Assembly (NCBI GenBank): GCA_028822935.1
Contig: JAPKCM010000032.1
Span: 1-53,852 of the forward strand
Source of the DNA: Akkermansiaceae bacterium
Lineage (GTDB): Bacteria > Verrucomicrobiota > Verrucomicrobiia > Verrucomicrobiales > Akkermansiaceae
Length of the DNA stretch: 53,852 bases
Reading direction: 5' to 3'
The translations under genes were made by a program, and so were the position numbers. How positions within the stretch are numbered: the first letter of the stretch is position 1; the number at the start of each line of letters is the position of its first letter. Shown here piece after piece: positions 1 through 9,205 of this stretch. The notes beneath the pieces are model-generated. The model was not told where the DNA came from. It saw only the letters and a list, made by a program, of their open reading frames with translations, and ran no database searches.

Positions 1-3
1 GGC

Positions 4-687
4 ATGAGAAGACAAAGTGAACTGCTCGGCGTGGCGCGCTCTTCGGTAGACTACGGACTGGTCGTGAACAGGAAGCGTCTGCAGCGCTTGCGTCGCGAAA
101 TGGGAATCGCAGCCATTTACTGCAAGCCACGCACGAGTATCCCCGATGACGGACACCGCAAATACCCCTACCTGCTGCGAAATCTCGCGGTGGAGCGTCC
201 AGATCAAGTTTGGTGCACCAATATCACCTACTTGCCAATGCCTGGCGGACACGCCTACCTGTGCGCGGTGATGGATAGGTATTCGCGCAAGGTTCTGGGC
301 TGGGCGGTTTCCAACACCATGGAAACCGGGTTATGTCTTGAAGCTTTGGAAAAAGCCCTCGTCGCTACGGGCCGCACCCCTGATATTTTCAATACCGATC
401 AAGGATGTCAGTTCACATCGGCAGAGTGGACCGGACGCTTGCTGGATCTTGGTATTCAAATCAGCATGGATGGCAAAGGCCGTTGGATGGATAACGTCTT
501 CATTGAGCGTCTGTGGCGCAGCGTGAAATACGAGGAAATCTAGCTTTTCGAACATCCCACAGTCATCGAACTCTACGCCGGGCTCGAGAAGTGGTTCGAG
601 CGGTATAACACTTGGCATCCGCACGAAGCCTTGGGCAACCAAACTCCAGCATTAATCTACACCCCACCAACCAGAAAGACGGTATGA
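4..687 (+). pseudogene. IS3-family OrfB transposase, inactivated
   Basis: The product resembles the DDE integrase-core transposase of IS3 elements, which cuts and joins DNA ends. The visible core has 'WCTNITYLP', 'FNTDQGCQFTS' and 'NVFIERLWRSVKYEE'. The second Asp and the Glu of the DDE triad are present, but the first Asp (normally in a D-I-T-Y context) is Asn. A TAG at 541-543 interrupts the frame after 179 codons; the same frame then continues with a typical C-terminus ('WFERYNTWHPHEALGNQ') to TGA at 685-687. Near the N-terminus 'LLGVARSSVDY' is followed almost at once by 'VNRKRLQRLRREMG'. In intact relatives these are separated by roughly 50 residues, so an internal deletion is likely. 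Confidence 0.85.
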
Positions 688-784
688 GCGAGACCTCATC
701 AGAGCATCAATCCGCCGATCCGCCTACGATGATTGATTACCACTCTCTTGCACCCCGCCACTATAGCTTAGCTTAGCTCCTCAG

Positions 785-809
785 TGGCCGGACTTTCGGG
801 TCCACCTCA
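785..809 (+). repeat. Candidate right terminal inverted repeat of the IS3 remnant
   Basis: The sequence ends in a 'TTTCGGGTCCACCTCA' motif, which resembles the outer ends of some IS3-family elements (TGAGGTGGACCC... on the other strand). It lies about 100 bases after the transposase stop, the expected place. The partner repeat is not in the window, so this is a resemblance rather than a demonstrated pair. Confidence 0.45.
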
Positions 810-865
810 CAAGAGTGCAATAACCTTGCCAGAGGTTGGCAAAAATTTAACAAGTTGCCAATCAT

Positions 866-1393
866 ATGAATAATAAAACCATCTCCTTTTTTCTCCTTCT
901 CAATTTCATCGGCATCTGCGTATTGGGAGCTTTTTTGACTCTCCAGCATCAAAAAAATCAGGGCGCTTATCTTCCTGGATCTTCTGATCTTTCCGTCAAT
1001 GCCAAACTCTCTTCACTCGAACAGCCTCTCGCTAACATCACTTCAGAAATTGAGAAACTGAACGCCACCGTGCAACGCTTTAGCACCTCTTCCGTGCAAT
1101 ATGACTTCCTCAAACGCGAGATGGATCACCTGGCCGTCGTCGATCAGACCATCGGTGTTCAAACTCAGGCCACAGCAGCATCCAAAACCGAGAAAAATGC
1201 GGCACAAGTCGACGAAGCAATCGGAAAGCTCAGCAACCTCTCCCAGCATGTCAAAAGCCAGTTACAAACCCGTCGGAAAACGATGCTCCAACTGATTTCC
1301 GGTTTGGAAAAAGAACTCGCTGAGATTTCCGGTAGTTCTACCGAAGAGATTCCAACGACACCAACCCCCGCAATTAAGCCCCCCTCAGAATAA
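866..1393 (+). CDS. Membrane-anchored coiled-coil protein of unknown function
   Basis: I do not recognise a family. The 175-residue product has one N-terminal hydrophobic segment (about residues 7-27, 'FFLLLNFIGICVLGAFLT'). After it comes a Leu/Glu/Lys-rich heptad-like stretch (about 45-158) consistent with a coiled coil, and a Thr/Pro-rich C-terminal tail. The likely topology is a short cytoplasmic N-terminus with the coil in the periplasm. No good ribosome-binding site precedes the ATG. It begins just after the IS remnant and converges on the phosphatase gene, so it appears to be a single-gene unit. Its promoter region may have been reshaped by the IS insertion (inference). Confidence 0.6.
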   Translation: MNNKTISFFLLLNFIGICVLGAFLTLQHQKNQGAYLPGSSDLSVNAKLSSLEQPLANITSEIEKLNATVQRFSTSSVQYDFLKREMDHLAVVDQTIGVQTQATAASKTEKNAAQVDEAIGKLSNLSQHVKSQLQTRRKTMLQLISGLEKELAEISGSSTEEIPTTPTPAIKPPSE

Positions 1394-1478
1394 ACATAGA
1401 GGAACCCAGCTGGTGATCTATGGTAATTCAACTTAGATTTTTCACTTCCTCAACGATGGTAATGAGGGTGCCGCGGGA

Positions 1479-3068
1479 CTAATTACCGACACCTTTGGCG
1501 GAAGACAGCTCGCTCAGCTTTAAAGTGTGGCTACCGGCGACTTCGTTATCGATGTTGATGATGCTATATTTGATCTGAGGATCTTCCGATGTCGTATCAA
1601 ATTCCAAAAATCCATAGGAGCAGTTCTCGTTGTAGCCTATGAGAAACTCGGAGCCCTTGGCGTTTTCCATGAGGCCGTGAGTGTGGACGTTGGTGAGACG
1701 GGAGCTCATGACCTCGTAGAGGCTGTAGCCGTTGGGCCGCGTGATCCGTCGAAGATCGGAGCGGTGTCGATCGGCCGCCATGAGGAGGACGCCGTTGATT
1801 TTATGTTCGGCGAGGAACGAGAAGATTGCTTTCCGTTCTTTCGGGTAACCATCCCACGTGTCCTTGCTGCCAGGCTTGACGCCGGGGCTCCAGGGGACCG
1901 AGGAGGCGAGGACTTTGAAAGTCCCGGTAGACGACTTCAAGGTGTCGAAGAGCCACTTTTTTTGGATCTTTCCCAACATGGAACCGCCTTTCAAATCGCG
2001 GTAGTAACGGCAATCGAGCATGATAAAATGAACGTCACCGATGTGGAAGTCATACCAACATCCGGGCTGCTTCGCGCCACCCCCGTAAGCGGGGTTGTTC
2101 CAATTATGGGTGAAGGTCTCCCAGACGGGAAGCTTCCATGCGGGCTTATCGATGTCCGGTCCGGGAACACAGTCGTTCATCCCGAAGTCGTGATCATCAT
2201 AGATTGTGAAGATGCTGGTGGAGGCGACAAGTTGTTTCCATTCCGGCTGGCTCTGGCGTCGATAGTAGCAGTATTTCTGCGTGAGTTGATGTTCGGGATC
2301 ATCGATATAGACGTTGTCGCCCAGAAGTATTACTGCGGCTGGATCGCGCTTGCCGATGGTGGTCCACATGCGCTCGTATTTTGGGGTGAATCCAGCGCCG
2401 CCTCCGAAGGCGATGCTAAAGCAGGTCGGCTTGCCTTTTGGTGAATAAGTCCGGAAGCTTGCCGGTGATCCGACGGCTTTGCCCTTCACGTGGAGGCTAT
2501 ACTGATATTCTTTGTCGGGAGAGAGCCCCGACACAGTGATGGTGCCCGTGTAGTCCGCGTGTGCGGAAGTAGTCGTTTTTTCGGTGAAGCGCTTGGCTTG
2601 TCCCGTCGGCTTAATGACAACCTGAACTTCAATCTCGGTGGCGGTCCGCACCCAGAAACTTGCCGAGGTATCCGTGACCGAGGTCAGCATAGGACCGTGC
2701 AGCAATTGTTGCGGCTGTCCTTCGGCCCATTTCTTGAACCCGTCGTAGTCGTAGAGCGGCTTTAGGATATCACGCGGTCCGGCGTAGAGGCGGCTCATGG
2801 GTAAGCTCTGCTCCACAGACTGCTTGGCGTAGTCGAAGGCGGCGGCGGGATCCCCGTTCTGGCATGCCGCCATCGTGAGGACGAAGAGGCGCTCGGCCTC
2901 GCTGATCGGACTGTTCATCTTCTTCGGATCCTTCGCCACTAGTTTGACAGCGTCCACGGTTTGCCCTTTGGCCAAAAATCTTACGGAATTTCGCCCAGGA
3001 TCGTGCTGGGCAAGGGCGGAGAAAGAAAGAGTTGTCAGGATCAGGAGGGAAATTTTCAGGGAATTCAT
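1479..3068 (-). CDS. Secreted PhoD-like (alkaline phosphatase D family) metallophosphatase
   Basis: A signal peptide (residues 1-20, ending 'SFSALA') points to export. Residues about 120-210 form the beta-sandwich domain that precedes the catalytic domain in PhoD-like proteins ('HGPMLTSVTDTSASFWVRT'). The metallophosphatase domain follows, with metal-ligand motifs 'LLGDNVYIDD' (about 249-258), 'YDDHDFGMND' (about 290-299) and 'MAADRHRSD' near residue 442. Members hydrolyse phosphomonoesters or phosphodiesters using Fe/Ca-type metal centres; the substrate here is not known. The length (529) is normal. Residues 30-120 are an extra N-terminal helical region. The gene stands alone and is convergent with the upstream plus-strand gene. 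Phosphate regulation is plausible, but I did not identify a PHO box. Confidence 0.85.
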   Translation of the reverse strand: MNSLKISLLILTTLSFSALAQHDPGRNSVRFLAKGQTVDAVKLVAKDPKKMNSPISEAERLFVLTMAACQNGDPAAAFDYAKQSVEQSLPMSRLYAGPRDILKPLYDYDGFKKWAEGQPQQLLHGPMLTSVTDTSASFWVRTATEIEVQVVIKPTGQAKRFTEKTTTSAHADYTGTITVSGLSPDKEYQYSLHVKGKAVGSPASFRTYSPKGKPTCFSIAFGGGAGFTPKYERMWTTIGKRDPAAVILLGDNVYIDDPEHQLTQKYCYYRRQSQPEWKQLVASTSIFTIYDDHDFGMNDCVPGPDIDKPAWKLPVWETFTHNWNNPAYGGGAKQPGCWYDFHIGDVHFIMLDCRYYRDLKGGSMLGKIQKKWLFDTLKSSTGTFKVLASSVPWSPGVKPGSKDTWDGYPKERKAIFSFLAEHKINGVLLMAADRHRSDLRRITRPNGYSLYEVMSSRLTNVHTHGLMENAKGSEFLIGYNENCSYGFLEFDTTSEDPQIKYSIINIDNEVAGSHTLKLSELSSAKGVGN

Positions 3069-3162
3069 GCGAGGGATTATCTTGGGGGTCGAGTAGAAAT
3101 GTTATCGTCGGAAGAACAGCGGATTTGACGGGTAGAGGAACTGGAAGAACTATAATCAGCGT

Positions 3163-3816
3163 CTACTCTCGCAATCTAGATCGAAGATCAGTGACTTGGT
3201 TTTGGAGGTCGGCGAGTTGCGTCTCGATTCGCGTTCGCCAGTCGTCGTCATCTTCAATCGCCGACACCGGGGACTGTTCGTGAGACGGCGCGCCGACCGG
3301 GTCTGCTTCGGAAGGCTCCGAAAGAAGATGCCTGAAAGTTTCGACCCGGCGTCCGGTGCCCACGGGAACGCGCCTGACGAGTGGACCGTGTGGATACTCG
3401 ATGAACCAAGTGAGCGTTTCCTCGATCTCATCGAGAGAGTTGAAATGGTGCATGCGTTCGGTGCGCTGATTGATCTCACCGGAGGATTGCTCGCCCCGGA
3501 GAAGGAGGACGGTGAGAACGGCCTGCTCGCTGTCCTGCATGCTTAGGACGCTGGGCAGGGCGTGTTCATACTTCGGAGTTCGCCCACCAAGGATCTTCAC
3601 AATCAAGTACTTTTGCGAGAGGCCTCGGAGAGCGTCTTCCACCACTTCGCTACTGAGGAAGGTTACCGGTTCACGGCTCGAGGTCTGGTTGCAGGCGAGG
3701 ATGAGAGAGTTGAGAGTGAGCGGGTAGGAGCCAGGTGTCGTAATCTCTTTCTCAAGCAAGCAGCCAAGGACGCGGGCTTCTTCGAAGGTCAGCTGAATGT
3801 CAGGGAAGTGATCCAT
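3163..3816 (-). CDS. yceH: YceH/UPF0502 (DUF480) family protein
   Basis: The 217-residue product matches the YceH family closely: 'LTFEEARVLGCLLEKEIT' at the N-terminus, then 'LILACNQTSSREPV', and in the second repeat 'LTVLLLRGEQSSGEIN'. Structures of this family show two winged-helix-like domains. The cellular role is unknown, and DNA or protein binding is only inferred from the fold. The C-terminal 30 residues ('WRTRIETQLADLQNQVTDL') look like a short coiled coil, a common family addition. The gene lies 94 bases upstream of the phosphatase on the same strand and could be co-transcribed with it. The assigned ATG fits the family N-terminus. Confidence 0.88.
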   Translation of the reverse strand: MDHFPDIQLTFEEARVLGCLLEKEITTPGSYPLTLNSLILACNQTSSREPVTFLSSEVVEDALRGLSQKYLIVKILGGRTPKYEHALPSVLSMQDSEQAVLTVLLLRGEQSSGEINQRTERMHHFNSLDEIEETLTWFIEYPHGPLVRRVPVGTGRRVETFRHLLSEPSEADPVGAPSHEQSPVSAIEDDDDWRTRIETQLADLQNQVTDLRSRLRE

Positions 3817-4803
3817 GGTCGGTGTTGGAAGAGTAGGAGAATCAAATCAGCTGTCCCGCCTATTATGGTGGCGAATGAAATCGCCTCCATGCAGGTTGCC
3901 CAACAGTCCTACCACTTCCTAGAGAGCTGGAACGCCAATGGCACTGTTCTCTACATCGGAGATGGCCTGCTACTGCTGCGCCCCTCTTTCTCCCATTCAG
4001 ATCCCCTCAACGACGTGCCCAAGCCCAAAAGCAACTTTCCAGCAATTCAACTTGAGATCATTACCATCGTCGCAAGCAGTTTAGGCTCACTGCCCGTTTT
4101 AATCACGAGGTGGCAGCACAACATCCCGTGGCCCACGAGGCTGGCTTGGTTCTGTCAGAGGCGCAGCCCACACACCAGATGTCTGGAGAATAATGTTGGA
4201 AACAGGCTCTTCCCCATCTTCTTTTTCACTCATCAAAGTGAAGACTAGGACGCACTTTGGGAGTCTGAAAGCCAACCCTCACCGCAGCAGAAGTTCCTTG
4301 TTGGCTGGTCAATCTTCCCTTTTGGTTTGGCCCATCTTCTAACGCAGATTGCTTGTCGTTTTCGTGATCATTCATGGCATCCCCCCCGGCGATGACTACG
4401 TTCAGGTTCTCAAAGACTCCTGACTCCGCTCGCAGAGATCCCAAATAGCCGCTGCCAAAACAATTCTTGGCATGCCGAGAAGGAGGACTACCATCTGGGG
4501 TCATGAATTTGCGTCTTGAAACGCCCTGCGGCCGAAGGCACCCGGATTTTTCACCTGATTCTCCGTCTCACCATTCCCGTTTTCCCAAATCTTGGCTCAA
4601 TTCCAGCACCTCTTCCCCCTGCCTCTCTTTCTCCAACCCCCACAACGGCGCATCCAAGCGCCCTATCCAAAAAGAAAAATCCTAGCAGTGCAAGCAGATC
4701 ATAATCTGCTCGAATTCGTGATCCGCACGCCCAAAGAACCCTTTCAGGTAGCAATCAAGCACGTAATGCACGCTCGTTCCAAGATCGAAGAAAGGAAACG
4801 GTC
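3817..4803 (+). other. Long intergenic stretch without a recognisable gene
   Basis: About 990 bases between divergently oriented genes (yceH leftward, the DUF1549/1553 gene rightward). Open frames in it show no family resemblance, no convincing ribosome-binding site and low-complexity Pro/Ser-rich translations around 4550-4700. A plus-strand frame reading through from yceH antisense DNA to 4248 is judged spurious. It must contain the promoters of both flanking genes. The remainder may be decayed coding DNA. Confidence 0.5.
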
Positions 4804-7737
4804 ATGAAAATTTTGTCCCTTTCATTTTGCGTCCTCGCCGCTCCCTTGCTCAAAGCAGAGGAATACTTCACGTCGAAGGTTGAACCTCTCTTAAAGGAGC
4901 GATGCTTCGAGTGTCACTCCCACGAGACGGGGAAAATGAAGGGAGGGCTCTCCTTGGACTCCAAAAGCGGCTGGGTCACAGGAGGCGACAGTGGACCGGC
5001 GATCGCTCCGGGAAAACCGGACGAAAGCCTCTTGATCCAAGCCATTCGCTATCAGGATAAGGATTATGAAATGCCTCCCAAGAAGCAGCTCCCCGATGCC
5101 GAAATCGAGATCCTCGTCAATTGGGTAAAGCGGGGTGCGCCCGACCCACGGGAGACAACGAGACCGCCGCTCCCCAATTCTGATTGGTGGTCGTTACGGA
5201 AGCTCGTCGCGCCGGAGCTGCCCGGCGGAGAGCATCCAATTGATGCCTTCATCAGACATAAATTGACCGCATCAAAACTCGAGCCGACCAAGCGGGCAGA
5301 TCAAACGACGCTCGCGCGACGACTCTTCGTTGATCTCCATGGTTATTTGCCGACCCCGGACGAGACCGAGTCATTTGTGAACGATGAAGATCCGCTGGCC
5401 TACGCGAACCTCGTCGATGAACTCCTCGTTTCTCCCCGCTATGGCGAGCGTTGGGCGCGGCACTGGTTGGATACGATCCACTTTGCGGATTCGCACGGAT
5501 GCGAGCACGATGTGAAGCGACCGAATGCCTGGAGATTTCGGGACTATGTCATCGAGCGCTTGAATGAGGATGTGCCGTGGGATCGATTCGTCCGGGAACA
5601 ACTGGCCGCGGATGTCTTCTTCCCTGAGGAGCCGCAACTGACCGCCGGCTTGGGATTCATCGCGGCGGGCCCCTTGGAGGCGAGTCGGGCGGGAACGGCT
5701 CCGGTCACCTTCGATTACCTTGATCGGGACGACATCGTGATGCAAACGATGGGAGCCATCGTAAGCACAACCGCGAGTTGTGCCCGCTGCCATACCCACA
5801 AGTTCGACCCGATCACCCAGGAAGATTATTACTCGTTGCAGGCGGTTTTCGCCGGAGTCGGAAAAGGCGATATCGAATACGAAACCTCCACAGAGGTCAT
5901 GATGCTTCGCAAAGAAATGGAGAGCTTGGTCGCGGCGGCTGAAAGTCGGAACGCGAGTGTCCTTTTTCAGAGCAAGGATACCGCGATTATCAGTCAGTGG
6001 ATCTCTGATCGGAAGAAGAATCTCGTCGAGTGGAGTATCCTAACACCCGAAGTGTTTATGGCCTCGGGCGGGAGCAAACTGACGAAACAAAAGGATCACT
6101 CCATTTTTGCCGACGGCCCAATGGCAGACCAGGAAACTTACACCGCGACTGCGCAGGTTGACTTAAAGCGCCTCACCGCCGTCAGAGTGGAAGTGATGAA
6201 GGACGAGCGACTGCCGATGGGCGGGCCGGGAAGGGCTGGAAACGGCAATCTTCATTTGGCCGAAGTGGACTTGCAATGGTTTGCGACCGGATCTGACACT
6301 TCGGTCCCGCTAAAAATCGCGCGCGCCTCGGCTGATTTCGATCAGGAGGGCTGGACCTCGGCACATGCGATCGACGGTGATCCAGTCACCGGGTGGGCCA
6401 TCTTTCCGAGGATCAATGAATCGCACCACATCGTGTTCGAGCTCGCCAAACCCATCGATCTTGCAACTGGTGGCAGGCTCGCGGTCACGCTGAAACAACT
6501 GCATCCCCCGAAACACCTGATCGGTCGCTTTCGCCTGTCCGCGACCGATGCGGAAGGCGGGGCTGCGCAGATCTTGCCTTCGGAAGTAATCGAGGGGCTC
6601 AAGAAGCCAGAGGCCCAGAGAACCGATGGAGAAAAAGTCATCCTAGCCGCGGCCGCCTTGGAAACTTACGCAAAAAAACGACTCGGCACCTTGCCACCCA
6701 AGGCCACCGTCTACGGCGTTTCTTCCTCATGGTCGCATGCCAAGAAACTGGCTGCTCCACAGGAGCCCAAGGTGGTCCACCTCCTGCGCCGCGGTGATAT
6801 CGACAAGCCTGTTCGCGAAATTGCACCAGGTGCGATCTCCGCGATCGGCCCCCTCCCCGGTCGCTTCGAACTTCCCGATCCGAAGAACGAATCGGCAAGA
6901 CGGGCGGCCCTCGCCGACTGGCTGATCCACGAGGATAACCCCCTCGCCTGGAGAAGCATTGTAAACCGGGTGTGGCACTACCACTTCGGTCGTGGTCTCT
7001 GCGATACTCCAAACGATTTTGGTAGAATGGGAAGTCAGCCGAGCCATCCCGAATTGTTGGACTGGTTGGCCGTTTGGTTCCGCGATGAAGCGAAAGGCTC
7101 ATTGAAGGAATTGCACAAGCTGATCCTGACCAGTGAAACTTGGCAGCAGGCCAGTCAGGTGCCACCCAACGCGCAGGACTCGGGCAATCGCCTCTTGTGG
7201 CGTATGAACCGACAGCGCATGGATGCCGAGGTGTTTCGTGATTCGATTCTCCGCCTGTCGGGGCGTCTCGACCTGAGTATGGGTGGGCCGGGAATTGAGC
7301 AGTTTAAAAAATCGCAAGGACCGCAAGCGACCCCCTCCTTGGATTACTCGATTTATGATTGGAATTCGCCCGGCGCTTCCCGCAGGAGCATCTATCGCGT
7401 GGTTTGGCGTGGAATCTCCGATCCCTTCATGGAGGCCCTCGATTTCCCGGACTTGGGATTACTGGCACCCAAGCGTGGTTTCTCGGTGTCAGCACTTCAA
7501 TCCTTGGCCGTTTTCAACAATGACTTTGTCCTCCATGGAAGTGAGTGGCTCGCGCAGCGGGTCGAGTCGGAAGGGGGCGATTTGAATGAACAAGTGCAGC
7601 GCGCCGTTCGCCTCGTGTGGCTCCGTCCCCCTTCCGCCAGCGAACAAGTAGAATTTACCAATTACGCGCGAAAGCACGGATTGCGCGCCTTTTGCCGTGT
7701 CCTTTTAAACAGCAATGAATTCCTATTTATCGAATGA
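4804..7737 (+). CDS. Secreted cytochrome-c-like DUF1549/DUF1553 protein (PSCyt family)
   Basis: Domains in order: signal peptide (1-18), planctomycete-type cytochrome C domain (about 21-115) with heme motif C34-F-E-C37-H38, DUF1549 (about 125-335), a middle region of about 300 residues with a beta-rich, lectin-like look (about 430-590), and DUF1553 (about 695-965). A second CxxCH motif lies at 326-330 within the DUF1549 part. The family is expanded in Planctomycetes and Verrucomicrobia and usually sits beside DUF1501 genes. It is suspected to take part in oxidative degradation of complex or sulfated polysaccharides, but no reaction is proven. The stop codon overlaps the start of the next gene (ATGA), so the two are translationally coupled. 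The length of 977 is normal. Confidence 0.9.
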   Translation: MKILSLSFCVLAAPLLKAEEYFTSKVEPLLKERCFECHSHETGKMKGGLSLDSKSGWVTGGDSGPAIAPGKPDESLLIQAIRYQDKDYEMPPKKQLPDAEIEILVNWVKRGAPDPRETTRPPLPNSDWWSLRKLVAPELPGGEHPIDAFIRHKLTASKLEPTKRADQTTLARRLFVDLHGYLPTPDETESFVNDEDPLAYANLVDELLVSPRYGERWARHWLDTIHFADSHGCEHDVKRPNAWRFRDYVIERLNEDVPWDRFVREQLAADVFFPEEPQLTAGLGFIAAGPLEASRAGTAPVTFDYLDRDDIVMQTMGAIVSTTASCARCHTHKFDPITQEDYYSLQAVFAGVGKGDIEYETSTEVMMLRKEMESLVAAAESRNASVLFQSKDTAIISQWISDRKKNLVEWSILTPEVFMASGGSKLTKQKDHSIFADGPMADQETYTATAQVDLKRLTAVRVEVMKDERLPMGGPGRAGNGNLHLAEVDLQWFATGSDTSVPLKIARASADFDQEGWTSAHAIDGDPVTGWAIFPRINESHHIVFELAKPIDLATGGRLAVTLKQLHPPKHLIGRFRLSATDAEGGAAQILPSEVIEGLKKPEAQRTDGEKVILAAAALETYAKKRLGTLPPKATVYGVSSSWSHAKKLAAPQEPKVVHLLRRGDIDKPVREIAPGAISAIGPLPGRFELPDPKNESARRAALADWLIHEDNPLAWRSIVNRVWHYHFGRGLCDTPNDFGRMGSQPSHPELLDWLAVWFRDEAKGSLKELHKLILTSETWQQASQVPPNAQDSGNRLLWRMNRQRMDAEVFRDSILRLSGRLDLSMGGPGIEQFKKSQGPQATPSLDYSIYDWNSPGASRRSIYRVVWRGISDPFMEALDFPDLGLLAPKRGFSVSALQSLAVFNNDFVLHGSEWLAQRVESEGGDLNEQVQRAVRLVWLRPPSASEQVEFTNYARKHGLRAFCRVLLNSNEFLFIE

Positions 7738-9137
7738 AACGTAGATCATTTTTGTGGGATGTTGGAGGAGGCATGGGCGGTGTCGCGATGGCACAGATGC
7801 TGACGCGTGATGCCTTGGGAAGCCCCAAACCTGAGTTAAACGGTGGCATTCATCATCCGGCCAAGGTCAAGCGCGTCATCCAGCTCTTCATGACCGGCGG
7901 GGCGAGTCCAATGGACACCTTCGACTACAAACCGGCACTCGAAAAACTGCACGGACAGAAGTTGGGCCCGAAGGAAAAGCCGGAGGGCTTCACCGCGATG
8001 CCCGGAGCCTTGCTGAAGAGCCCCTTCGAATTCAAACAGCACGGGGAATCGGGTCGCTGGGTGAGCAGCGTGTTTCCGCACCAGGCGAAGTGGGTCGATG
8101 AAATGGGATTTCTGATGGCGATGAAGTCGAAGACCAACGTTCACGGACCGGGGACCTACATGATGAATTCCGGCTTCCTGCTGCCGGGCTTCCCCTGCCT
8201 TGGAGCATGGACCTCCTATGCCCTTGGCAACCTGACCGACAACCTCCCGACCTTCGTCGTCCTGCCCGATTCAAAAGGGCTCCCTTACAATCAGCGAGGT
8301 CCCTTTTCCTCGGGCTTCCTCCCGGCGGTCCATCAAGGAACTGTCATCAAGGCCGGTGGCTCGAATCCGGTGCCCAACCTTTTCGCCAAAGAGCGCTTCG
8401 ACTTTGCAAATCCAACTGCCGAACGGGACGGACTCGCCTTGCTTCGTCAGATGAACACGGGTCACGCAAGCAAACGTGCCGACGACACCCGCCTGGAATC
8501 GCGGATTCGTTCCTACGAGCTGGCGGCAAAGATGCAGCTCTCCGCACCTGAAGCCTTTGACTTGAGAAAGGAAACGGAGCTCACCCGAAAGTCTTATGGC
8601 CTCGACGACAAGGTGACCGAGGACTTTGGAAAGCGCTGCTTGCTGGCACGCCGCCTCTGCGAGCGAGGAACCCGTTTCGTGCAAGTCTGGAGTGGACCGC
8701 AAGGAGCGGTGAAGAACTGGGACAACCATGGCAGCATCTCCAAAGAGTTGCCGCCAATCGCCGCCAGCGTTGACAAGCCGATCGCGGCACTGATCGAAGA
8801 CCTGAAGGGCCGCGGCCTCTTTGAAGACACCCTTCTTATCTGGACCACCGAGTTTGGACGCACTCCGTTTGCGCAAGGAGGAGACGGACGGGACCATAAC
8901 GGTGGAACCTTCGTGACCTGGATGGCGGGGGCGGGAATTAAGGCCGGCTCATCCTACGGACAGAGCGACGATTGGGGCTACCAGACCTTAGAAGGCACCA
9001 CCTACTGCTACGATCTGCATGCCACTATCCTGCATCTCATGGGAATCGACCACGAGCGCCTGACCTTCCTGCAAAACGGAATTGATCGCCGCCTCACCGA
9101 CGTCCACGGGCATGTCGTTCATGACATTCTCGGATGA
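7734..9137 (+). CDS. DUF1501 family secreted protein (sulfatase-like fold)
   Basis: The 467-residue product begins 'MKRRSFLWDVGGGMGGVAM', a twin-arginine-like export signal common in this family. It continues with the DUF1501 core: 'QLFMTGGASPMDTFDYKP' near the start, 'PGAL..SPF.F', and late 'TTEFGRTPFAQGG.GRDHN' with 'WMAGAGIKAGSSYG'. DUF1501 proteins share the alkaline-phosphatase/sulfatase superfamily fold, and their substrates are largely unknown. The ATG overlaps the stop of the upstream DUF1549/1553 gene, forming a two-gene operon. This pairing is the standard arrangement, so the two proteins probably act together in the periplasm or outer membrane (inference from context). Confidence 0.9.
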   Translation: MKRRSFLWDVGGGMGGVAMAQMLTRDALGSPKPELNGGIHHPAKVKRVIQLFMTGGASPMDTFDYKPALEKLHGQKLGPKEKPEGFTAMPGALLKSPFEFKQHGESGRWVSSVFPHQAKWVDEMGFLMAMKSKTNVHGPGTYMMNSGFLLPGFPCLGAWTSYALGNLTDNLPTFVVLPDSKGLPYNQRGPFSSGFLPAVHQGTVIKAGGSNPVPNLFAKERFDFANPTAERDGLALLRQMNTGHASKRADDTRLESRIRSYELAAKMQLSAPEAFDLRKETELTRKSYGLDDKVTEDFGKRCLLARRLCERGTRFVQVWSGPQGAVKNWDNHGSISKELPPIAASVDKPIAALIEDLKGRGLFEDTLLIWTTEFGRTPFAQGGDGRDHNGGTFVTWMAGAGIKAGSSYGQSDDWGYQTLEGTTYCYDLHATILHLMGIDHERLTFLQNGIDRRLTDVHGHVVHDILG

Positions 9138-9205
9138 TATTTAGTGAACCCCTTAACATCTCTCTTTTTGATCATTCTGATTGTGGCGTATTGACTCTTG
9201 ACCCC

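Larger units (their letters stand above)
1..809 (+). mobile_element. IS3-family insertion sequence remnant, left end outside the window
   Basis: The stretch holds a decayed OrfB-type transposase (4-687) followed by about 120 non-coding bases and a candidate right terminal repeat at 785-809. The left end and any orfA lie outside the window, so target-site duplication cannot be tested. The element carries at least three inactivating changes, so it cannot move by itself. Family assignment rests on the rve-type integrase core of the transposase. The exact right boundary is inferred from sequence resemblance to IS3-type ends. Confidence 0.75.

Noticed and set aside
1527-2444. 305-codon plus-strand open frame
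   Set aside because: It is antisense to the PhoD-like phosphatase, whose motifs are unmistakable; the antisense translation has no family features.
3562-4248. 228-codon plus-strand frame across yceH and the gap
   Set aside because: The first part is antisense to yceH; the remainder shows no family resemblance and no start signal at the gap.
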